Origin: Paracoccus stylophorae
GTDB lineage: Bacteria; Pseudomonadota; Alphaproteobacteria; Rhodobacterales; Rhodobacteraceae
Assembly: GCF_028553765.1 (NCBI RefSeq)
Contig: NZ_CP067134.1
Location: forward strand, 2,957,001 to 3,021,000
DNA: 64,000 bases
Reading direction: 5' to 3'
Shown here: positions 57,023-64,000 of the stretch, piece by piece
Position numbering within the stretch: the first letter of the stretch is position 1
Layout of the letters: every line of letters begins with the position of its first letter
Made by a program: the position numbers and the translations under genes
Notes under the pieces: model-generated
The model's input: the letters and a program-made list of their open reading frames with translations, nothing else
Databases searched by the model: none
Told to the model about the DNA's origin: nothing

Positions 57023-59740
57023 ATGCTCGGCATCGGAACTATGGCGAAGAAGGTCTTTGGCACGCCCAATGACCGCAAGGTGAAATCGACCCGCCCGCTG
57101 GTCGCCCGGATCAACGCGCTGGAGGATCAGTTCACCGCGCTGTCCGATGAGGGGCTGATCGACAAGACCCGCGAATTCCAGAAACGTGTTGCCGATGGCG
57201 AGGCGCTGGACGCGCTGCTGCCCGAAGCGTTCGCGAACTGCCGCGAGGCGGCCCGCCGCGCCCTGGGCCTGCGCGCCTTCGACGTGCAACTGATGGGCGG
57301 GATCTTTCTGCATCAGGGCAATATCGCCGAGATGAAGACCGGCGAGGGCAAGACCCTGGTCGCGACCCTGCCCGCCTATCTGAACGCGCTGACCGGCAAG
57401 GGCGTACATATCGTCACCGTCAACGACTACCTGGCCAAGCGCGACGCCGAATGGATGAGCAAGGTCTTTGCCGCACTGGGCATGACCACCGGCGTCGTCT
57501 ATCCCTTCCAGGCCGAGCCGGAAAAGCGCGAGGCCTATGCCGCCGACGTGACCTATGCCACCAACAACGAGCTTGGCTTCGACTATCTGCGCGACAACAT
57601 GAAGGGCAGCGTCGAGGAAATGGTCCAGCGCGGCCACAATTTCGCCATCGTGGACGAGGTGGACAGCATCCTGATCGACGAGGCGCGCACGCCGTTGATC
57701 ATCTCCGGCCCCAGCCAGGACCGCAGCGAACTGTATCGGGTGCTGGACAGATACGTGCCGCTGATGGACGAAACCCATTACAAGCTGGACGAAAAGGCCC
57801 GCAACGCCACCTTCACCGAGGAAGGCAACGAGTTTCTGGAACAGAAGCTGTGGGCCGATGGCGTCCTGCCCGAGGGGCAGACGCTGTATGACCCTGAATC
57901 CACCACCATCGTCCACCACGCCAGCCAGGCCCTGCGCGCGCACAAGCTGTTCATGAAGGACCAGCACTACATGGTCCGCGACGGCGAGGTGATGCTGATC
58001 GACGAATTCACCGGCCGGATGATGAAGGGCCGCCGTCTGTCGGACGGGCTGCATCAGGCGATCGAGGCCAAGGAAGGCGTCGATATCCAGCCCGAGAACG
58101 TGACGCTGGCCAGCGTGACGTTCCAGAACTATTTCCGGCTTTACGACAAGCTGTCCGGCATGACCGGCACGGCCTCCACCGAGGCCGAGGAATTCGCCGA
58201 AATCTACAAGCTGGGCGTGGTCGAGGTTCCGACCAACCGCCCGATCCAGCGTCTGGACGAACATGATCGCGTCTATCGCACGGCGCAGGAAAAATACGCC
58301 GCCGTGATCGAGGCGATCAAGGAGGCGCACGAGAAGGGCCAGCCCACCCTGGTCGGCACCACCAGCATCGAGAAATCCGAGATGCTGTCCGAAATGCTGA
58401 AGAAGGACGGCATCCCCCACAACGTCCTGAACGCCCGCCAGCACGAGGCCGAGGCGCAGATCGTGGCCGATGCCGGCAAGCCCGGCGCCGTCACCATCGC
58501 CACCAACATGGCCGGCCGCGGCACCGACATCCAGCTTGGCGGCAATGTCGAGATGAAGGTGATGGAGGCGCTGAAGGCCGATCCCGACGCCAATCCCGAC
58601 GAATTGCGCGCCCGGATCGAGCAAGAACACGCCGCCGACAAGCAGAAGGTGCTGGATGCGGGCGGGCTGTTCGTTCTGGGCACCGAACGCCATGAAAGCC
58701 GCCGGATCGACAACCAGCTTCGCGGCCGCTCGGGCCGGCAGGGCGATCCGGGGCGGTCGCTGTTCTTTCTGTCGCTGGACGACGACCTGATGCGGATCTT
58801 TGGATCGGAACGGCTGGATTCGGTCCTGTCCCGTCTGGGCATGAAGGAAGGCGAGGCCATCGTTCACCCCTGGGTCAACAAGTCGCTGGAACGCGCGCAG
58901 GCCAAGGTCGAGGGGCGCAACTTCGACATCCGCAAGCAGTTGCTGAAATTCGACGACGTGATGAACGATCAGCGCAAGGCGATCTTCAGCCAGCGCCGCG
59001 AGATCATGGACAGCGACGAGGTGGGCGAGATCGCCGCCGACATGCGCCACCAGGTGATCGAGGATCTGATCGACCAGTTCATGCCGGCCAAGTCCTATGC
59101 CGATCAGTGGGACACCGAGGGGCTGAAGGCCGCGGTGCGCGAAAAGCTGAACATGAACCTGCCAATCGAGGCCTGGGCCGATGAGGAAGGCGTGGATCAG
59201 GACGCGATGCGCGAACGGATCGAGCAGGCCACCGACGCCTATATGGCCGAGAAGGAACAGGGTTTCGGCCCCGAAAACATGCGCATGATCGAAAAGCAGG
59301 TCCTGTTGCAGATGATCGACCAGAAATGGCGCGACCATCTGCTGACGCTGGAACATCTGCGCAGCGTCGTGGGCTTTCGCGGCTATGCGCAGCGCGACCC
59401 GCTGTCGGAATACAAGACCGAGGGGTTCCAGCTGTTCGAAAAGTTGCTGGACGGCCTGCGCGGCGACGTGACGCAGCGTCTGGCGCAGATCCGCCCGCTG
59501 ACCGACGCCGAGCGCGAAGAGATGCTGCGCCAGATGGCGCAGCAGCAGAAGGCCGGGCAGGAACATCTGACGATGGAACACGGCGCCGACCGGCAATCGG
59601 ACGACGATCCCGACAAGCCCACACCGCTGATCGAGGGCTTCGACGAGACGGACCCCGCAACCTGGGGCAACCCCTCGCGCAACGACCCCTGCCCCTGCGG
59701 TTCGGGCAAGAAGTTCAAGCACTGCCACGGCGCGATCTGA
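57023..59740 (+). CDS. secA: Preprotein translocase ATPase SecA
   Basis: A 905-residue motor of Sec export. DEAD-type motor motifs include [21 protein letters not shown] (Walker A), [17 protein letters not shown] (DEAD-like box), [14 protein letters not shown] and [22 protein letters not shown]. The extreme C terminus [17 protein letters not shown] is the zinc-type SecB/lipid-binding tail. A GAAGG ribosome site precedes the ATG. It is divergent from the isomerase gene. Confidence 0.97.
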   Translation: MLGIGTMAKKVFGTPNDRKVKSTRPLVARINALEDQFTALSDEGLIDKTREFQKRVADGEALDALLPEAFANCREAARRALGLRAFDVQLMGGIFLHQGNIAEMKTGEGKTLVATLPAYLNALTGKGVHIVTVNDYLAKRDAEWMSKVFAALGMTTGVVYPFQAEPEKREAYAADVTYATNNELGFDYLRDNMKGSVEEMVQRGHNFAIVDEVDSILIDEARTPLIISGPSQDRSELYRVLDRYVPLMDETHYKLDEKARNATFTEEGNEFLEQKLWADGVLPEGQTLYDPESTTIVHHASQALRAHKLFMKDQHYMVRDGEVMLIDEFTGRMMKGRRLSDGLHQAIEAKEGVDIQPENVTLASVTFQNYFRLYDKLSGMTGTASTEAEEFAEIYKLGVVEVPTNRPIQRLDEHDRVYRTAQEKYAAVIEAIKEAHEKGQPTLVGTTSIEKSEMLSEMLKKDGIPHNVLNARQHEAEAQIVADAGKPGAVTIATNMAGRGTDIQLGGNVEMKVMEALKADPDANPDELRARIEQEHAADKQKVLDAGGLFVLGTERHESRRIDNQLRGRSGRQGDPGRSLFFLSLDDDLMRIFGSERLDSVLSRLGMKEGEAIVHPWVNKSLERAQAKVEGRNFDIRKQLLKFDDVMNDQRKAIFSQRREIMDSDEVGEIAADMRHQVIEDLIDQFMPAKSYADQWDTEGLKAAVREKLNMNLPIEAWADEEGVDQDAMRERIEQATDAYMAEKEQGFGPENMRMIEKQVLLQMIDQKWRDHLLTLEHLRSVVGFRGYAQRDPLSEYKTEGFQLFEKLLDGLRGDVTQRLAQIRPLTDAEREEMLRQMAQQQKAGQEHLTMEHGADRQSDDDPDKPTPLIEGFDETDPATWGNPSRNDPCPCGSGKKFKHCHGAI

Positions 59741-59910
59741 AAACGCCGCGCCGCTGACAACATGCGCCGCGCCCGCGCTGCGGCGGCCGCGCGGGATGCG
59801 GGCGCTGATGGACAATCATTCGACGGAAGACGCGCCGCAGCCGTGTGATGTCAAGGCGGGACCGTTGCGTCGAAGACCCCCAGCTTTTCTCCCCCTTCAC
59901 AAGTTCTGCC

Positions 59911-59943
59911 CATCGCGCCGGCCCCTGCCGGCGCGATGTTTTT
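59911..59943 (+). terminator. Strong intrinsic terminator downstream of secA
   Basis: A perfect 12-bp stem CATCGCGCCGGC/GCCGGCGCGATG with loop CCCT, then TTTTT. It lies 170 bases after the secA stop, unusually far, so it may end secA after a long untranslated tail or end a separate short RNA. Confidence 0.8.
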
Positions 59944-59966
59944 ACATTTGTTTACCCTGTCCGCCC

Positions 59967-59995
59967 TTGCCTCGGCGACAATAATCATCCATATA
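59967..59995 (+). promoter_or_regulatory. Candidate promoter of the ribbon-helix-helix regulator operon
   Basis: TTGCCT (59967-59972), a 17-base spacer and CATATA (59990-59995), 24 bases before the regulator start. Confidence 0.45.
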
Positions 59996-60011
59996 CCATC
60001 CACACGGATGG
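59996..60011. promoter_or_regulatory. Dyad overlapping the promoter of the regulator (candidate operator)
   Basis: CCATCC-ACAC-GGATGG: perfect 6-base arms that abut the -10 element and cover the likely start point. A further CATCC occurs at 59986-59990. Position and symmetry are those of an autoregulatory site for a ribbon-helix-helix protein. Confidence 0.5.
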
Positions 60012-60019
60012 CGATTGAG

Positions 60020-60436
60020 ATGAGTAATGTCAGGCAGCTGCGCGACAAGCAGCCGGAAAACGAGAAGATCACGATCAATCTGGGGTTCGTGGATCTTGGG
60101 CGGATCGACCTGCTGGTGCAGGAAGGGTTCTATTCCAACCGAAGCGACCTGATCCGCACCGCGATCCGCAACCAGCTTGACAGCCATACCGAGGTGGTCA
60201 GCAGATCGCTGGAACGCCACACGATGGAGCTGGGCCTGCGCGATTACTCGGTCGCCGATCTGGAGGCGATCCGCGACGCGGGCGAGATGCTGCACGTCAA
60301 GGTCGTGGGCCTTGCCCGTATCGACCCGGACGTGACGCCCGAACTGGCGCGACAGACCATCGGCTCGATCACCGTGCTGGGCGCCTTGCAGGCCAGCGCG
60401 GCCATCAAGAAGGCACTTGCCGACCGCATCGGATAA
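60020..60436 (+). CDS. CopG-type ribbon-helix-helix transcriptional regulator
   Basis: About 138 residues. The N-terminal half has the ribbon-helix-helix pattern KITINLGFVDLGRIDLLVQEGFYSNRSDLIRTAIRNQL at residues 16-55, a single DNA-binding motif per chain that dimerises. The rest, up to VLGALQASAAIKKAL, is a conserved extension that may sense a ligand. MSNVRQLRD at 60020 is the likely start, though ATG 60008 is in frame. It lies 30 bases before the esterase gene and is likely co-transcribed with it and the C45 hydrolase. Confidence 0.85.
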   Translation: MSNVRQLRDKQPENEKITINLGFVDLGRIDLLVQEGFYSNRSDLIRTAIRNQLDSHTEVVSRSLERHTMELGLRDYSVADLEAIRDAGEMLHVKVVGLARIDPDVTPELARQTIGSITVLGALQASAAIKKALADRIG

Positions 60437-60466
60437 CGTGCGGAACATCTGACAAAGGAACAGAAG

Positions 60467-61555
60467 ATGAAACTTTTCAACGCCGACGCCTTGCGTCGGG
60501 CGACCGATGGCGAACGTCTGTCGGCTGCCAACGATCTTGTGCAACGCACGCTGGCGCAGCACGGGCTTGCCCCCTCGACCGGCCAGGCCGAGACCGGGGA
60601 AATGCCCACCATGCCCGCAATGCCGTCGCTGGACGACATGCTGGCGCGGCTGGGCGGGGCGCGCATCAATGCCGGTGCGGCCGCGATCACGCTGCCCGAA
60701 GGGGCGGAGTTCCGGCAGGACAGCTTTACCTGCGAGGCCGGGACGCGCAGTTTCCGCACCTATGTTCCCGCCTCGGCGGCCAGCGGGGTCACGGGCGTCG
60801 TAGTCATGCTGCACGGCTGCACGCAGACGCCCGAGGATTTCGCCGCAGGCACCGGCATGAACGCGCTGGCCGAGCGGCACGGCTTTGTCGTGGTCTATCC
60901 GGCCCAGTCGCGGGGCGACAACGCGCAATCCTGCTGGAACTGGTTCAGCCGCGGCGATCAGCGGCGCGGACAGGGCGAACCGGCCATCCTTGCGGGCCTG
61001 ACCGCGCGCGTCTGCGCCGAATTCGGCGTCGGACGGCAGAATACCTTCGTGGCCGGCCTGTCCGCCGGCGCGGCGATGGCGGTCATCCTGGGCGAAACCT
61101 ATGACGACGTCTTCGCGGCGGTCGGCGCCCATTCCGGGCTGCCCCGGGGCGCGGCAAAGGATGTCCCTTCGGCCTTCGCCGCGATGGCCGGCAACGCGCT
61201 GGACGCCCACGACCTGCCCGCAAAGGCCGGCAGCGTGCGCAGCATCGTCTTTCACGGATCGGCGGACAGCACCGTGCATCCGTCGAACGGCGCGGCCATC
61301 GCCCGGCGCGCGCTGGCCGGCACCGCCGAAAGCGTGCAGACCACCGCCAAGGGCGAAACCGGGGGCCGACGATTCACGCGCGTCGTGTCCAGCGATGCGG
61401 ACGGCGCCGCGCGGGTCGAACACTGGGTGATCGAGGGTCAGGGACATGCCTGGTCCGGCGGGCAGGCTGCGGGGTCATACACCGATCCGGCCGGCCCCGA
61501 TGCCAGTGCCGAGATGATCCGCTTTTTCTTCGACAACACCGACAAGGCGCTTTGA
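60467..61555 (+). CDS. PHB-depolymerase-family esterase
   Basis: 362 residues of the extracellular-type short-chain poly(hydroxyalkanoate) depolymerase family. The catalytic domain has MLHGCTQTPEDFA (oxyanion region), GLSAGAAMA with Ser199 as nucleophile and a late histidine in EGQGHAWSG. Around residues 85-110 CEAGTRSFRTYVPA starts the domain. I see no N-terminal signal peptide, so it may act in the cytoplasm or on other esters, and depolymerase activity is not certain. AAAGGA precedes the ATG. It follows the regulator at 30 bases. Confidence 0.88.
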   Translation: MKLFNADALRRATDGERLSAANDLVQRTLAQHGLAPSTGQAETGEMPTMPAMPSLDDMLARLGGARINAGAAAITLPEGAEFRQDSFTCEAGTRSFRTYVPASAASGVTGVVVMLHGCTQTPEDFAAGTGMNALAERHGFVVVYPAQSRGDNAQSCWNWFSRGDQRRGQGEPAILAGLTARVCAEFGVGRQNTFVAGLSAGAAMAVILGETYDDVFAAVGAHSGLPRGAAKDVPSAFAAMAGNALDAHDLPAKAGSVRSIVFHGSADSTVHPSNGAAIARRALAGTAESVQTTAKGETGGRRFTRVVSSDADGAARVEHWVIEGQGHAWSGGQAAGSYTDPAGPDASAEMIRFFFDNTDKAL

Positions 61556-61556
61556 C

Positions 61557-62702
61557 ATGACACAGATGACCATGACGTTCGATGCCGTGGACGAAGCCGC
61601 GCCGGGTCCGAAATGGGCGGCGCGCTGGTCCCGGTCGTGGCCCGCATACGAGGCCTGGTTCATCGCCCGCGGCGGCGATGCCGGGCCGTCGCGGACCGAA
61701 TGCCGCGCGGCCCTGCACCGCCATATGCCCGAACTGGTGCCCACCTATGACCGGCTGGTCGAACTGGCCGGCGGGTCGGACCGGGCGGCGCGGTTCCTGT
61801 CCGGCTGGTGCCCGCCGGCCTATCTTGGCGGCTGTTCCATCGCGGCGGTTGCCGACGGGTCGGACGTGCGGCTGGTGCGCAACTATGACCTGTCGCCCGA
61901 CCTGAACGAGGGGCTGCTGCTGCGCACCGAATGGACCGGCCGCGCGGTGATGGGCATGGTCGAGTTCCTGTGGGGGCTGTCGGACGGGATCAACGATGCC
62001 GGGCTTGCCGTGGCGCTGGCTTATGGCGGCCGCCAGAAGGTGGGCGAAGGGTTCGGCATCGCCACGATCCTGCGCTATGTCCTGGAAACCTGCGACACCG
62101 TCGATCAGGCGCTGGCGGCGCTGCGGCGGATTCCGTCGCACATGGCCTATAACCTGGTTCTGGCGGATGCCGATGGGAACACCGCCAGCGTCGAGGTCGC
62201 GCCGGGCGGCGGGATCACCGTGATGCCGCAGCCCATCGCGACCAATCATCAGGGGGCGACAGCCGTTGCGGTTCGGCCGGACTTCACCCGCACGCGGAAA
62301 CGCCACGCGCATCTGGCCGCCTTGCGCGTTCCCGCGCGCAAGCTGAACCGCCATTTTTTGCGCAAGCCGCTGTTGCAGGACCGCTATCGCGCCGGGTTCG
62401 GCACGCTGTTCACGGCGGAATACGATCCACAGGCGCGCGCGCTTGGCCTGACGATCACGGGCCAGCGGTGGGATCAGACGCTGGCTGCGTTCCACGAGGG
62501 ACAGCGTCACGTGGATTATTCACGCAACGAGCGGCTGACCGGCGCCAGCAACGCCCAACCCGCACCCTGCCATGACGTGGACTGGTCGCAGGCGGGCCGG
62601 ATCGACTGGCGGCGCGTCGCCGCCGATTACGCCAGCGGGCGCGGCCAGGCGATCCACGCCTATCTGCCGTCGCGGCAGCCGTCCTGTCGCAGCGCGGCCT
62701 GA
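61557..62702 (+). CDS. C45-family autoproteolytic acyltransferase/hydrolase (Ntn fold)
   Basis: 381 residues. The segment GGCSIAAVADG around Cys93 is the expected self-cleavage site and N-terminal nucleophile of C45 (acyl-CoA:6-aminopenicillanate acyltransferase-like) proteins, followed by VRNYDLSPDLNEGLLLRTEW and later ATNHQG with a conserved Asn. Members cleave or form amides and esters; the substrate here is unknown. It begins one base after the esterase stop, so the two hydrolases and the regulator form one transcription unit. Confidence 0.8.
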   Translation: MTQMTMTFDAVDEAAPGPKWAARWSRSWPAYEAWFIARGGDAGPSRTECRAALHRHMPELVPTYDRLVELAGGSDRAARFLSGWCPPAYLGGCSIAAVADGSDVRLVRNYDLSPDLNEGLLLRTEWTGRAVMGMVEFLWGLSDGINDAGLAVALAYGGRQKVGEGFGIATILRYVLETCDTVDQALAALRRIPSHMAYNLVLADADGNTASVEVAPGGGITVMPQPIATNHQGATAVAVRPDFTRTRKRHAHLAALRVPARKLNRHFLRKPLLQDRYRAGFGTLFTAEYDPQARALGLTITGQRWDQTLAAFHEGQRHVDYSRNERLTGASNAQPAPCHDVDWSQAGRIDWRRVAADYASGRGQAIHAYLPSRQPSCRSAA

Positions 62703-62710
62703 CATGACAA

Positions 62711-62743
62711 GGGAACAGGGGGCCGGCGCGGTCCCCTTTTCCC
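62711..62743. terminator. Terminator between the C45 gene and the DUF892 gene
   Basis: GGGAACAGGGG (62711-62721) pairs with CCCCTTTTCCC (62733-62743), ten of eleven pairs with one mismatch, with TTTT in the second arm; suited to both convergent genes. Confidence 0.6.
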
Positions 62744-62772
62744 TGCCAGCGTCCATTTCGCAACGCAGGCCG

Positions 62773-63267
62773 TCAGACGGCGGCCTTGTTGATGCCGCCC
62801 GTCGCCAGTTCGGTCATCGTCCGATCCCCCTCGCGGCTGCTGTCCAGACAAGCTTGCAGCGCGGTGACGTCCTCGGCCAGTTCCAGCCGTCGGGCGAAGG
62901 CGGCAAGGCAGCCGTAGCCGGCCAGCGCATAGTGCACAAGCCGCTGATACTGGGTGACGATCATGGCGTCGCGGATCGCGTCCCCGCCGAATTCCGCCTC
63001 CAGCACGTGGGCCCGCGCCTCGGCGGCCAGCCCCTCCATTCCCTTGCACTGAACGCCGTCAAGCGTCTCGTCGTGGCGCTGGCCGATCGCCAGCAGCGCG
63101 TCGATGCCGTCCCGTATGCCGTCGGCGCCGGCCTCCAACGCCCGCACAAGATCGGTGTCGGTCGCCGCGTCCGCCAGTTTCGTGGTGATGTCCAGCGCCT
63201 GCCGGTTCGCGCTGTGCAGGTCCTTCAGTTGCTCCAGATAAAGATCTTCCAGTGTGTCGATGCTCAT
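62773..63267 (-). CDS. DUF892 / YciE-type ferritin-like protein
   Basis: A 164-residue four-helix-bundle protein. The opening LEDLYLEQLKDLHSANRQAL and the pattern of Glu and Asp with GLAAEARAHVLEAEFGGDAIRDAMIV are typical of the YciE/YciF family, which has a ferritin-like di-metal core; proteins in this family are commonly tied to stress. Metal ligands cannot be verified by eye. A good AAAGGA precedes the ATG. It is divergent from the tiny membrane gene at 63460, with 192 bases between. Confidence 0.85.
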   Translation of the reverse strand: MSIDTLEDLYLEQLKDLHSANRQALDITTKLADAATDTDLVRALEAGADGIRDGIDALLAIGQRHDETLDGVQCKGMEGLAAEARAHVLEAEFGGDAIRDAMIVTQYQRLVHYALAGYGCLAAFARRLELAEDVTALQACLDSSREGDRTMTELATGGINKAAV

Positions 63268-63459
63268 GGGTCAATCCTTTCAAGACTGCCTCAGGCTAAC
63301 GAACCGGGTAGCGATCACCAAAACCAATCGCCCGCCTGAACCCACGGACATCCAAAGCGTTAACACAGATTAATCGCGTCACCGGCTGAATATGCCACGT
63401 TGTTTGCAGGTAACTTTCAATCGGAGGCGATGCCGTCGCCGTCAGATAAGGAATCCGTG

Positions 63460-63528
63460 ATGCACAATATCTTCTATCTCATCGGCGTGGTCGTCGTGGT
63501 TCTGGCGCTTATCGGTTTCGTTTTCTGA
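63460..63528 (+). CDS. 22-residue single-span membrane peptide
   Basis: ATG at 63460 encodes MHNIFYLIGVVVVVLALIGF plus two residues and a stop: almost the whole chain is one hydrophobic helix. AAGGA precedes the ATG at about eight bases. Tiny proteins of this type occur beside stress genes in alphaproteobacteria, and this one lies 21 bases before the stress-type gene that follows. It is too short for ordinary gene callers. Function unknown. Confidence 0.6.
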   Translation: MHNIFYLIGVVVVVLALIGFVF

Positions 63529-63549
63529 TCACTGAAGGAGGAAATTCAC

Positions 63550-64000
63550 ATGCCAACGAACAAGACGTTTTCACAAGACAACACGACGCAGTCCGGAACC
63601 GGCAGCAGCCCGGCGGACCGGCCTGACCAAGACATGTCCGCGAAGGACAAGTCTGGTCAGGACATGTCCGCCAAGGATGTCGCGGGCAAGGCCGGCGACA
63701 TGGCGCAGGACGCGGTCAAGCAGGCGTCGGACGTAGCCCGCAAACAGGGCGATGAGGCCAAATCGGCCGTCGCGGACGAGCTGTCGTCGGTGTCGTCGGC
63801 CCTGCGCAAGGCCGCCGACGAGATGCGCAGCGGATCGCCGCAGGAACGCACTTTCGGCCAGATCGCCGAAAGCCTGGCCGATGCGTCCGACGCGCTGCGC
63901 GACAAGGATCTGGGCACGATGGTCGGCGATGTCAGCCGCTTTGCCCGCGCCAACCCGATGGTGTTTCTGGGCGGCGCGGCGCTGATCGGCTTTGCCGCCA
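63550..64000 (+). CDS. Stress-type (nutrient-deprivation-induced/DUF883-like) protein, 3' end cut off
   Basis: The first 150 codons are in the window. A very polar Ser/Asp/Lys-rich N terminus holds a 10-residue direct repeat, QDMSAKDKSG then QDMSAKDVAG (63628-63687). An amphipathic helical region with VKQASDVARKQGDEAKSAVADELSS follows, and a hydrophobic stretch ANPMVFLGGAALIGFAA at the cut end looks like a membrane segment. The pattern is that of DUF883/ElaB-like or nutrient-deprivation-induced proteins. AAGGAGG before the ATG is a strong ribosome site. Confidence 0.75.
   Translation, partial: MPTNKTFSQDNTTQSGTGSSPADRPDQDMSAKDKSGQDMSAKDVAGKAGDMAQDAVKQASDVARKQGDEAKSAVADELSSVSSALRKAADEMRSGSPQERTFGQIAESLADASDALRDKDLGTMVGDVSRFARANPMVFLGGAALIGFAA

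Noticed and set aside
56936..59815. A 959-codon minus-strand open frame over secA, and similar long ones over infB and nusA
   Set aside because: Antisense shadows of strongly recognisable genes; no conserved motifs.
63268..63459. An EcfG-type (GGAAC...CGTT) stress promoter for the stress-like genes
   Set aside because: I looked for GGAAC followed after 16-17 bases by CGTT on both strands; only partial matches such as GGTAAC or a lone CGTT occur.

Overview
The window is GC-rich, gene-dense chromosomal DNA from an alphaproteobacterium, most likely a Paracoccus-like member of the Rhodobacteraceae. This rests on gene arrangements and family types I recognise: secA divergent from a peptidyl-prolyl isomerase-argJ-mutT operon, rimP-nusA-ylxR-infB, hslO-Nudix-cca, a DUF6280-type protein, and the very frequent ATGA/GTGA start-stop overlaps. 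The genus is an inference that a 16S or marker-gene search would settle. I see no phage, transposase, CRISPR array or replication origin. About 63 protein genes and one tRNA are supported.

Layout. 1-7.1 kb: methionine sulfoxide repair (msrB fragment, msrA), then on the minus strand an RND efflux operon with two different adaptors and one pump, and an alpha/beta hydrolase. 7.1-13.3 kb: a tRNA with CAU anticodon, gltX, a small zinc peptidase coupled to a PfkB sugar kinase, a DUF6280 protein, efp, then dinB and ygfZ. 13.3-21.5 kb: an MsbA-like ABC exporter heading the ygfZ-dinB operon, a class V aminotransferase, rsmD, a ferredoxin-type reductase, a peroxiredoxin, and an acyltransferase-GDPD-RidA group behind smc. 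21.5-29.2 kb: smc, the LrgAB pair, a 456-base gene-poor stretch with several dyads, then a small accessory patch (DUF429-like gene, mogA, and a nuclease-like protein with a zinc finger). 29.2-39.3 kb: argG, ilvA, a receiver-PP2C phosphatase, and a five-gene overlapping operon hslO-nudix-cca-ABC exporter-RNA methyltransferase. 39.4-48.4 kb: three exported cell-wall-type proteins, hemH with a methyltransferase, comF-grxC-nitrilase-marR, ubiG, a proline iminopeptidase and TspO. 48.5-54.2 kb: the transcription/translation operon rimP-nusA-ylxR-infB behind a leader with a promoter and an intrinsic terminator. 54.3-59.7 kb: mutT-argJ-ppi and secA. 59.9-64 kb: a ribbon-helix-helix regulator with a polyhydroxybutyrate-depolymerase-type esterase and an Ntn-type C45 hydrolase, a DUF892 ferritin-like protein, a 22-residue membrane peptide, and a cut-off stress-type protein.

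Most of the window is housekeeping. The parts most worth a second look are: the dual-adaptor RND pump; the rimP leader, which looks like an attenuator for the operon that encodes NusA; the dyad overlapping the promoter of the ribbon-helix-helix regulator; the PD-(D/E)XK-like/C2H2 fusion at 28.5-29.1 kb; and the cluster of TGCAC-type dyads after lrgB. No wholly new multi-gene system is evident.
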